Made by a program: the position numbers and the translations under genes. The notes under the pieces were generated by a model. The model saw only the letters and a list, made by a program, of their open reading frames with translations. It was not told where the DNA came from and made no database searches. This document shows, piece by piece, positions 25,190 through 32,208 of a stretch of 48,999 nucleotides of DNA. The stretch comes from Streptomyces prunicolor NBRC 13075 (GTDB lineage Bacteria; Actinomycetota; Actinomycetes; Streptomycetales; Streptomycetaceae). Numbering within the stretch: position 1 is the stretch's first letter; every line of letters begins with the position of its first letter. The stretch is from NCBI RefSeq assembly GCF_000367365.1, contig NZ_BARF01000114.1, positions 1 to 48,999 of the forward strand, in the 5' to 3' direction.

Positions 25190-25380
25190 GCACAATCAAC
25201 CCCGTCCCACCCACTGGGCTGACTTCAGCGGCGCGTGCTGTAGGCCCGAGAAGCCGCCGCCGCAGCCAGCCGCACCGCGGGCCCGGCCCGGTCGGCGCGG
25301 ACCAGAGCGGTGGGACCGGTGACCGACAGCGCCGCGGCGACCGCGCCGGACGGGCCGAAGATCGGGGCGGCGACGCAGCT
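25190..25380. repeat. repeat partner: 3' end of intact iclR plus downstream palindrome
   Basis: This segment is the counterpart of 24993-25170 in direct orientation (about 178 versus 190 bp). It covers the final codons of the intact iclR gene and the 32 bp after its stop. Direct repeats of this length could recombine and delete or duplicate the DNA between them. Confidence 0.85.
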
Positions 25381-26019
25381 CACGCCGATGTTGCCCTCCT
25401 CGCGTTCCACCGCCCAGCCCCTGGCCGGGACGGCGGTCAGCTCGCGGATCACGGCCTCCTTGGTGGTCAGGGTGCGCGGATTGCGCGGCGGCATTCCGGC
25501 ATCGAGGACGGCGTCGATGGTCTCGGTCTCGCTGTAGGCGAGGATGGCCCGGCCCAGCGCCGAGCAGTACGCCGGGACGATTCCGCCGACCTGGGAGAGC
25601 ATCGGCATGGGGCGGTGGCCGGTGATCTTCTCGACGACCAGGATCTGCGCGCCGTCCAGGACGCCGAGCTGCACGGTGGTCCTGGTCGCGCTGTGCAGGT
25701 CCTGGAGGTAGGGCAGCACGGCCTCGCGCAGTTCGAGCCGGATCGGCGCCAGGCTCGCGATCTCGAAGAGCCGGTTGCCGATCCGGTAGTGGCCCTGGGG
25801 TTTGTCCAGCCAGCCGAGCCGGATCATCCGGTCCGCGGTGCGGTGCGTGGTCGACCGGGGCAGTCCGCAGCGGGCCACGAGCGCGGAGAGGGTCAGCTCG
25901 CGGTGCGCCGCGTCGAAGGCGCTGAGGATCGCCGCCGCGCGCTCAAGACCCGAGGTCTCGGCCTTGCCGTCCCGCGCAGTGGGACTCGTCCCTTGTTCGC
26001 CGGGGGTCATGCCGGTCAC
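25225..26019 (-). CDS. IclR family transcriptional regulator of the aromatic cassette
   Basis: This 264-residue protein has an N-terminal winged helix (SGLERAAAILSAFDAAHREL, LSALVARCGLPRSTTHRTADRMIRLGWL) and the IclR effector domain (about 100-260: QLGVLDGAQILVVEK, PAYCSALGRAILAYS, EEGNIGVSCVAAPIFG). Members such as MhpR and PcaR respond to aromatic acids. The start at GTG 26019 may instead be ATG 26010. It sits between the minus-strand cupin-monooxygenase unit and the plus-strand SDR-cupin-hydrolase-dioxygenase operon, so it most likely controls both. Effector unknown. Confidence 0.94.
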   Translation of the reverse strand: MTGMTPGEQGTSPTARDGKAETSGLERAAAILSAFDAAHRELTLSALVARCGLPRSTTHRTADRMIRLGWLDKPQGHYRIGNRLFEIASLAPIRLELREAVLPYLQDLHSATRTTVQLGVLDGAQILVVEKITGHRPMPMLSQVGGIVPAYCSALGRAILAYSETETIDAVLDAGMPPRNPRTLTTKEAVIRELTAVPARGWAVEREEGNIGVSCVAAPIFGPSGAVAAALSVTGPTALVRADRAGPAVRLAAAAASRAYSTRR

Positions 26020-26027
26020 GCTAAGGC

Positions 26028-26046
26028 TGTCCCCACCCGGCGGACA
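26028..26046. promoter_or_regulatory. inverted repeat in the divergent iclR/SDR control region
   Basis: TGTCC (26028-26032) and GGACA (26042-26046), 9 bp apart, lie in the 89-bp divergent region; a second TGTCCC follows at 26062. The arms resemble the GTCCCA arms of the palindrome at 25004, so this may be another binding site for the same regulator. The evidence is weak. Confidence 0.3.
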
Positions 26047-26108
26047 AGGGGAAGGCTCGGCTGTCCCTGCCGACGGGCACGGAGCGGACTCGGGAGGATG
26101 CCAACATC

Positions 26109-26891
26109 ATGCGGACAGCATTGGTCGGCGGCGGTGCGAGCGGGATCGGGCACGCGGTCGCGGAGCGCCTGGCGGGTTCGGGCGACCGGGTGGTGATCAC
26201 CGGCCGGCGTGCCGACGCCCTCGAAGCCGCGGCCTCGCGGCTCAGCGGTACCGTGGGCGACGGTCCGGCGCGCGAGGTGCACGCTCTGGTGAGCGACATG
26301 GCCGATCCGGCCTCGGCCGTAGCGGCGATGGACGAGGTCGACGACCGGTACGGCGGTCTCGATGTGCTGGTGCTGAACGCCGGTGGTCCGCCGCCCGGCG
26401 GGATCCTCGACCTCGACGACGCGCGGTGGCGGGAGGCGTCCGAGCTGTTGTTGCTGGGGCCGCTGCGGCTGGCGCGGCTTGCGATGCCCGGCATGGCCAA
26501 GCGGGGGTTCGGGCGGGTGGTGTTCGTGACGTCCACGGCAGTACGGCAGCCGCAGCCCGATCTGGCCGCGTCGGTGGTGCTGCGCTCGGCGGTCACGGCC
26601 GCCGCCAAGCTGCTCTCCCGCGAGTTCGCGGCCGCGGGAGTCACCGTCAACTGCGTTGCCCCCGGCGCCACTTCGACCGAGCGGCGGACGCAGATCCTGA
26701 CCAACCGGGCGCGCGCCGCGCACCTCGGCTTCGACGAACTCGACGCGCAGGACCTCGCGCACATACCGGCCGGTCGCGCCGCGCGCCCGGCGGAGATCGC
26801 GGCGGCCGTGGCATTCCTGGCCTCCGACGACGCGGCGTACATCAACGGGACCGTACTCACGGTCGACGGCGGAAGGACGGAGACGATCTGA
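26109..26891 (+). CDS. SDR family protein lacking the catalytic Tyr-x-x-x-Lys
   Basis: This 260-residue short-chain dehydrogenase-like protein has a good cofactor motif (ALVGGGASGIGHAVAERL), RR after the second strand (favouring NADP) and VLVLNAGGPPPGG. The active-site region reads STAVRQPQPDLAASVVLRSAV: Ser is present, but the Tyr and Lys positions are Ala/Ser and Arg. A subgroup of 3-oxoacyl-ACP-reductase-like SDRs (PxPNLxxSNxxRA type) shows the same loss, so this is a family trait. It may be a non-standard reductase or a binding protein. First gene of a four-gene operon; ATG 26109 follows GGAGG. Confidence 0.88.
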   Translation: MRTALVGGGASGIGHAVAERLAGSGDRVVITGRRADALEAAASRLSGTVGDGPAREVHALVSDMADPASAVAAMDEVDDRYGGLDVLVLNAGGPPPGGILDLDDARWREASELLLLGPLRLARLAMPGMAKRGFGRVVFVTSTAVRQPQPDLAASVVLRSAVTAAAKLLSREFAAAGVTVNCVAPGATSTERRTQILTNRARAAHLGFDELDAQDLAHIPAGRAARPAEIAAAVAFLASDDAAYINGTVLTVDGGRTETI

Positions 26892-27394
26892 TGGCAGCAT
26901 CGGGATCCCGCTTCACCATGGCCGATTTCCTCGGCTCGATCCAAGGCACGGTGCAGCCTGGCGCCGCGCGGCCGGTCGTCGTGCACGCCGACGAACTCAC
27001 GCCCCTGCCGGCCGACCAGGTGCACAACCCCACCGTGCTGGCGATCGCCGGTCTGCTGCCGACGGCCTCCTTCGAACTCTTCCGGCAGACCATTCCGGCG
27101 GGGCTGAGCTCCGACATGCAGCGCCACCACCACGAGACGGTGCACTTCGTCATCAGCGGGCAGGGCCACAGCGAGATCGAGGACGACACCGAGCCCTGGG
27201 CCACCGGCGACTTCATCTACACCCCGCCCTGGACCTGGCACCGCCACTACAACGACTCGGACACCGAGCCGGTCGAGTTCCTCACCATCGAGAACTCCCG
27301 CCTGCTGAACCTGCTGGGCGTCGGACGGCGGCAGAGCGCGGGCCTGGTCACGGTCGCCGAAGCCCGCGCACGATTCAAGGAGGAGCAGGCATGA
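26891..27394 (+). CDS. cupin domain protein
   Basis: This 167-residue single cupin has motif 1 as MQRHHHETVHFVISGQGHSE, with three adjacent His and a Glu, and motif 2 as ATGDFIYTPPWTWHRHYN. The pattern suggests a metal-binding enzyme (dioxygenase- or isomerase-like). ATG 26891 overlaps the SDR stop by one base (TGATG), and the gene overlaps the next by 4 bp, so it is an integral part of the ring-cleavage operon. Substrate not identifiable. Confidence 0.9.
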   Translation: MAASGSRFTMADFLGSIQGTVQPGAARPVVVHADELTPLPADQVHNPTVLAIAGLLPTASFELFRQTIPAGLSSDMQRHHHETVHFVISGQGHSEIEDDTEPWATGDFIYTPPWTWHRHYNDSDTEPVEFLTIENSRLLNLLGVGRRQSAGLVTVAEARARFKEEQA

Positions 27395-28269
27395 ACCCGT
27401 TGCCCGCCCACATCGGCATCTGGGGCGAACTGTCCGACGTGGAGCACGAGTTGCGCTTCGTCGACGTCGCCGGCGTCCGCACCCGCGTGCTGCGCGCGGG
27501 CTGCGGCCCCGAGTTGATCCTGCTGCACGGCACCGGCGGACACCTGGAGGCCTACGCCCGGGACATCGCCGGGCTCGCCGCCGACTTCCGTGTCACCGCC
27601 TACGACATGGTCGGCCACGGCTGGTCCGACCTGCCGGACAGGCCGTACACGATCGACGTGCTCTCCGCTCATCTCCTGGGCCTGATGGACGCGTTGGGGA
27701 TCGACTCGGCGCATCTGTCCGGCGAGTCGCTCGGGGGCTGGGTGACCGCGTGGACCGCGGCGTACCACCCCGAGCGCATCGAACGGCTCGTGCTCAACAC
27801 CCCCGGGAACATCGCCAACAAGCCCGAGGTGATGGTCCGGATGCGCGAGAGCACCCTGGCCGCCGTCCGGGACCCGAGCGACGAAACCGTGCGCCGCCGC
27901 GTCGAGTTCCTCTTCCACGACACCTCGATGGTCACCGACGAACTGGTGAACCTGCGCCGCGCCGTCTACGGCCGCCCCGGCTTCCTGCGCGCGATCGAGA
28001 ACACGCTGGTGCTCCAAGACCCCGAAGTACGCAAGGACTTCGCCTGGGACCCGGCCTGGGTCGGCCGGATCACCGCGCCCACACTCCTGCTGTGGACCGA
28101 CCACGACCCAACCGGCGGACTCGACGAGGCGGCGATGCTCCAGAGCTGGCTCTCCGACGCCCGCCTGCACGTCATCGAGGATGCCGGCCACTGGCCGCAG
28201 TGGGAGAAGCCCGCCGAATTCCTGCGCGCCCACCGCGACTTCCTCCTCCTCGGCAAGGACCCGGTATGA
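27391..28269 (+). CDS. alpha/beta hydrolase, meta-cleavage product (C-C bond) hydrolase type
   Basis: This 292-residue MhpC/BphD-like hydrolase has ELILLHGTGGHLEAYARDI (oxyanion loop), YDMVGHGWSD, nucleophile Ser113 in LSGESLGGW, an acidic residue in LLLWTDHDPTGG and His267 in EDAGHWPQWEKP. In meta-cleavage pathways these enzymes cut the 2-hydroxy-6-keto-dienoate made by an extradiol dioxygenase; that dioxygenase is the very next gene. It overlaps both neighbours by 4 bp (ATGA), implying tight co-translation. Confidence 0.92.
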   Translation: MNPLPAHIGIWGELSDVEHELRFVDVAGVRTRVLRAGCGPELILLHGTGGHLEAYARDIAGLAADFRVTAYDMVGHGWSDLPDRPYTIDVLSAHLLGLMDALGIDSAHLSGESLGGWVTAWTAAYHPERIERLVLNTPGNIANKPEVMVRMRESTLAAVRDPSDETVRRRVEFLFHDTSMVTDELVNLRRAVYGRPGFLRAIENTLVLQDPEVRKDFAWDPAWVGRITAPTLLLWTDHDPTGGLDEAAMLQSWLSDARLHVIEDAGHWPQWEKPAEFLRAHRDFLLLGKDPV

Positions 28270-29201
28270 GCGAGATCCTCGGTCTGGTCGCCCTGTCCCA
28301 CTCCCCGTTCGCCACCCTGCTGCCGCCCGACGGCCCCGAGCAGCCCGGCGGCCGTTTCCTCGCCGAGGCGGCCCGGCTCTCCCGGACGGTGGCGCAACTC
28401 GCGCCGGACGCGGTCATGGTCATCGGCCCCGACCACTTCCATGCGAACTTCTACGACGCGATGCCGCCGTTCCTCATCGGTGTCGAACACGCCGTCGGAT
28501 TCGGCGACTTCGGCAGTCGGCCCGGCCCGCTGCCGGTCGCCGGCGAGCTGGCCTGGTCCGCGTACGACGGGCTCACCCGCGCGGGCTTCGACCTGTCGCT
28601 GTCCTACTCGCTGACCGTCGACCACGGACTCGTGCAGAGCTACGAGATGGTGTGCGGCGGCACCGACATCCCGATGGTGCCCCTCGTGGTCAACACCGCC
28701 GCGCCTCCGCTGCCGACCATGGAGCGCTGCATCGGCTTCGGCCGGGCGCTCGGCGACGCCCTGCGCGGCAGCGGCGCCGCCGGCCGGGTGCTGGTCGTCG
28801 CGAGCGGCGGGCTCTCCCACTGGCTGCCCACCAACGATCCGCGCGATCCGGCGATGGCCGAGGACCGGCGGCACTCGGTGATCCACGGCCGCGAGGACGC
28901 CCAAGCCTTCGCGGCAGCGCGCGAACCCCGGGTACGGGCGATGGGCGGCGACCCGCACGCCCACGTCAACAGCGCCTGGGACCGCTGGTTCCTCAAGCAG
29001 TTGGGGACCGGGGAGTCCGAACCGATCGCGGCCCTCGGCGACATGGGCCTCGAGGAACAGGCGGGCAGCGGCGGCCACGAGGTCCGCACCTGGCTGATCG
29101 GACAGGCCGCGGTACGGACACCGCTGGTGTGGACCTCGTACGAACCAGTCCCTGAATGGATCACGGGTATGGGGATCGGGGCGACCTTCGAGGTGCGCTG
29201 A
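28266..29201 (+). CDS. class III extradiol ring-cleavage dioxygenase (MhpB-like)
   Basis: This 311-residue member of the LigB superfamily is close in length and motifs to MhpB (2,3-dihydroxyphenylpropionate 1,2-dioxygenase, 314 residues). LGLVALSHSPF at the N-terminus is followed by VIGPDHFHANFYDAMPPFLI (His57), TVDHGLVQSYE (His120) and VASGGLSHWLP (His185). The last two match the catalytic His115 and His179 of MhpB. It should open a catechol ring next to a hydroxyl with Fe(II) and O2. Which catechol is processed is unknown. It is the last gene of the operon. Confidence 0.92.
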   Translation: MSEILGLVALSHSPFATLLPPDGPEQPGGRFLAEAARLSRTVAQLAPDAVMVIGPDHFHANFYDAMPPFLIGVEHAVGFGDFGSRPGPLPVAGELAWSAYDGLTRAGFDLSLSYSLTVDHGLVQSYEMVCGGTDIPMVPLVVNTAAPPLPTMERCIGFGRALGDALRGSGAAGRVLVVASGGLSHWLPTNDPRDPAMAEDRRHSVIHGREDAQAFAAAREPRVRAMGGDPHAHVNSAWDRWFLKQLGTGESEPIAALGDMGLEEQAGSGGHEVRTWLIGQAAVRTPLVWTSYEPVPEWITGMGIGATFEVR

Positions 29202-29466
29202 CATGCCCGAAGCGGTGACAGGTGTACGGAAGACGAAGGAATCACGCTCCGAAAATCCGTGCCCGCATCCACACCTCTCAGCGACTGCCGAGCTGTCCCA
29301 CCTCGCGCGGGCGTCCGTCACCGAAGGCCGACGGGAGACCGGCGAATCGATACACCCCCAGCCGCACTTCACCCCGTCGACCACAGCACCCGTCCGATCA
29401 AACAGTCGCCAATTCCGATCGCTTGTGACCGTTTTCAAGGAGAGGGTTTAGCCCGTCGTCCGGGCC
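29202..29466. other. gap between dioxygenase and STAND ATPase genes
   Basis: About 265 bp, less GC-rich than the flanks. An 82-codon frame (ATG 29203 to TAG 29451) begins one base after the dioxygenase stop, but its Ser/Arg/Pro-rich composition fits no family and I do not call it a gene. AAGGAGAGGG (29436-29445) is a strong ribosome-site sequence but 21 bp from GTG 29467. Confidence 0.45.
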
Positions 29467-31521
29467 GTGCAGGATGGGACCGTGTTAGGCAACCTCCCAG
29501 TGATGACGACCAGCTTTGTCGGCCGCGAAAGCGAACTCGACACAGTCAAAACGGCGTTGACCCAGCGGCGCTGCGTCACGCTCACCGGTGGCGGCGGTGT
29601 CGGCAAGAGCCGGCTGGCGCTGCGCGTCGCGGAGCAGGTCCGGGGGCAGTACGCCGACGGGGTCTGGTGGATCGACCTGTCCAACCTCTACGACGACCGG
29701 TTGTTCACCGCCACGGTCTGCGACGCGGTCGATCTCCTGGACCACAATCCGCGGGCCCCGGTCGAGGCACTGTGCGAGTGGCTGTCCGGTCGGCAGGTCC
29801 TCCTCGTCTTCGACTGCTGCGAGCGGGTGATGGCCTCCTGTCTGCTGCTGGTGAGTGAACTCCTCGCTGCCGCACCGCAGTTGACGGTCCTCGCCACCAG
29901 TAGACAGGCCATCGGGGTCCGGATCGAGCACCGTATCGAGGTGGCTCCGCTCTCCGTGGACGAGGACGGCGGCTCGGACGCCGTACGCCTGTTCCGTGAG
30001 CGCTGTGCCACGGCCGCGCCCGCGCTGTCCCTCGACGCCCCCGGTTCGGCCGAGGCCGTCTCCGCCATCTGCCGCCGCCTGGAGGGAATCCCCCTCGCGG
30101 TCGAACTCGCCTGCGCGCGCCTGCGGGAGAGCAGCCTCGCGGAGATCGCCGAGCGTCTCGGTTCACGGCTCGACACGCTCGTGGACGAGACGGTGTGGCC
30201 GAGGCGGCACCGCGCCCTGCGGACGGCGATCGGCTGGAGCCATGAACTGTGCTCCCCGCCGGAGCGGTTGCTGTGGGCCAGGCTCTCCGTCTTCCGCGGC
30301 CCGCTCGAAGCGGACGACGCGCAGTCCGTCTGCGCGGGCGGCCCGCTCGACGAGGACGACATCCCGTGGCTGCTGGAGCGGCTGGTCGACCAGTCGGTCC
30401 TGCAACAGGTCGGCACCCGCTACCGGATGCTCGACACCCTGTGCGAGTACGGAGCCATGTGGCTCGCGGAGCTCGGTGAGGAGAACGCCCTCGCCCGGCG
30501 CCACGCCGAGCACTTCGCCGCCATGTTGGGCGAGGCCGAGGCCGGCTGGCTCAGTGACCGGCAGGTTGCCTGGTACGCGCGGATCGCGGCGACCCACGCC
30601 GACGTACGCGCCGCGCTCGACCACCTGATCGAGGCGGATCCCGAGGCTGCCGTCGAGATGGCCGGCCGGACAGGTCTGTTCTGGCCCTGCTGCGGTCACC
30701 TCCACGAGTCCCGCGACTATCTCGAACGCGTCCTCGCCCTCGACACCTCCCCGGGCCCCTCCCGCACTCGCGCGCTCTGGGCCCTGGGCATCACGCTCAC
30801 CCTCCAGGGCGACCACGGGACCGCCCTGCGTATCGGGGAGGAGTGCACCGAGGCGGCGGGGCAGGACGGTACCCCGCAGTCCGTGCTCTTCGCCGCCCAC
30901 ACCCTCGGCCTCACCCATCTCATGGCCGGCCGGCCCGAGCTCGCGTACGACGTGTGCGACCACGCGCTGATCACCCACGGCACGTCACCGCCGTCGGGCG
31001 CGCCGCAGCTCTGTTGCATGGTGATCCGGACTTTCGCCCACTCCGCGCTGGGCCGACTGTCCGAGGCGTACGAGGCGGCCATCGCCCTGCGCCGGCTCAG
31101 CGTCCGCTACGGCGAGCACTGGGCGCGGTCGTACGCGTTCCACCAACTCGCCTTCATAGACCTTCTCCAGGGTCGCGCGCACGACGCCGAGCGCCATGCG
31201 CGGGACATGCTCGCCAGCAAGCACAACCTCAACGACAATCTCGGGATCGCCCTCGCGCTCGACCTTCTCACCGGTGCCAACGCGGTCCAGGGCAATGGCA
31301 TCGCGGCCGCGCGCACATCCGGTACGGGGAACACCTTCTGGCGCATGCTCGGCCATCCGAACCACGGCACACCCGAACTCTCCGAGGTCCGCGACCAATG
31401 GGAACTGCAGGCCCGCAAGGCGGTCGGTGACGACGCCTACGACAGGGCCTTCCGCACCGCGCTGAACGACGACGCCGAACAGGGCCTGGCCTCCGTGATG
31501 CACGGCCCGCTCCCCTCCTGA
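29467..31521 (+). CDS. STAND-type ATPase (LuxR-regulator-like) without DNA-binding domain; contains a TTA codon
   Basis: A 684-residue protein of the AfsR/LuxR-STAND class. TSFVGRESELDTVKTAL is followed by Walker A TLTGGGGVGKSRLAL, a Walker B-like VLLVFDCCERV, VLATSRQAIGV (sensor) and LFRERCATAAP. The winged-helix arm and a helical TPR-like region (about 350-640) follow. Relatives usually end in a LuxR helix-turn-helix of about 60 residues; here the protein ends at SVMHGPLPS, where that domain would begin. The Leu at codon 7 from GTG 29467 is TTA (29485-29487); ATG 29503 would avoid it but lacks a ribosome site. GTG 29482 is another possible start. Confidence 0.88.
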   Translation: MQDGTVLGNLPVMTTSFVGRESELDTVKTALTQRRCVTLTGGGGVGKSRLALRVAEQVRGQYADGVWWIDLSNLYDDRLFTATVCDAVDLLDHNPRAPVEALCEWLSGRQVLLVFDCCERVMASCLLLVSELLAAAPQLTVLATSRQAIGVRIEHRIEVAPLSVDEDGGSDAVRLFRERCATAAPALSLDAPGSAEAVSAICRRLEGIPLAVELACARLRESSLAEIAERLGSRLDTLVDETVWPRRHRALRTAIGWSHELCSPPERLLWARLSVFRGPLEADDAQSVCAGGPLDEDDIPWLLERLVDQSVLQQVGTRYRMLDTLCEYGAMWLAELGEENALARRHAEHFAAMLGEAEAGWLSDRQVAWYARIAATHADVRAALDHLIEADPEAAVEMAGRTGLFWPCCGHLHESRDYLERVLALDTSPGPSRTRALWALGITLTLQGDHGTALRIGEECTEAAGQDGTPQSVLFAAHTLGLTHLMAGRPELAYDVCDHALITHGTSPPSGAPQLCCMVIRTFAHSALGRLSEAYEAAIALRRLSVRYGEHWARSYAFHQLAFIDLLQGRAHDAERHARDMLASKHNLNDNLGIALALDLLTGANAVQGNGIAAARTSGTGNTFWRMLGHPNHGTPELSEVRDQWELQARKAVGDDAYDRAFRTALNDDAEQGLASVMHGPLPS

Positions 31522-31578
31522 CCCGACAGCACAGACCCTGAGCCGACAGCACGGAAAGGTCGTCAGGACCGGCCGGGC

Positions 31579-32208
31579 TCAGCCGAGCGACGCGAGGTGC
31601 TCCCGCACGCGCCCGAGCGGCCAGACCTCGCCGATCTTGTGCTTGATGTCGAAGAGGTTCGCCGCGTGGATGTCCGGGTCCCGGTCGCCCACGGCCTCCT
31701 CGACCACGATCGGTACGAATCCGTGCTGCAGAGCGTCCAGCGCGGTGGCCCGGACGCAGCCGCTCGTCGAGAGTCCGCCGATGAACAGGGTGTCGATGCC
31801 GTCGGCCGTGAGGCGGGCGGCAAGTGAGGTGCCGAAGAAGGCACTTGGGCACTGCTTCGTCACGGTCAGGTCGTGCGGTGCCGGGGCCAGGCCGTCGATG
31901 AACGCGCCGAAGGGGCTGCCTTCGGCGAACACCCGCAGGACGGGCACCTTGCGGAGGAAGAGGCCGCCGTCGCTGCCGTCCGCCCGCAGCAGCACCCGCG
32001 TGACGATCACCGGGATCCCGGCCCTGCGTGCGGCGGCCAGGAGAAGCCTCATCGCGTCCACCGCCGGTTCGACCCCGGCGTAGAGCGGGCAGTCCGGGTC
32101 GACGTAGGCGCGGGCGGGGTCCACCAGGATCAGTGCCGGGGAGGTGCCGGGGGTGAGCCGTCCGTCGAACCCGGCGCGCTCGTAGTCCTCCTGCGGGGAA
32201 GCGGTCAT
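31579..32208 (-). CDS. cysteine hydrolase (isochorismatase-like amidohydrolase)
   Basis: This 209-residue isochorismatase-superfamily enzyme has the catalytic triad in place: Asp in PALILVDPARAYVD, Lys in TVTKQCPSAFFG and nucleophile Cys151 in LSTSGCVRATALDA. The sequence style is closest to N-carbamoylsarcosine and maleamate amidohydrolases; RutB of the pyrimidine pathway is in the same superfamily. ATG 32208 overlaps the MFS stop by 4 bp. In an operon headed by a RutA homologue it probably hydrolyses the ureido or amide product of ring opening, releasing ammonia/carbamate. Exact substrate uncertain. Confidence 0.92.
   Translation of the reverse strand: MTASPQEDYERAGFDGRLTPGTSPALILVDPARAYVDPDCPLYAGVEPAVDAMRLLLAAARRAGIPVIVTRVLLRADGSDGGLFLRKVPVLRVFAEGSPFGAFIDGLAPAPHDLTVTKQCPSAFFGTSLAARLTADGIDTLFIGGLSTSGCVRATALDALQHGFVPIVVEEAVGDRDPDIHAANLFDIKHKIGEVWPLGRVREHLASLG

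Noticed and set aside
29203..29451. 82-codon frame directly after the dioxygenase gene
   Set aside because: The position suggests coupling, but its Ser/Arg/Pro/Thr-rich sequence matches no family and has no codon-bias support.
31523..31552. 10-bp direct repeat CCGACAGCAC after the STAND ATPase gene, with a distant CTGAGCC/GGCTCAG pair
   Set aside because: Too short and the loop too long to support a terminator or a binding array.
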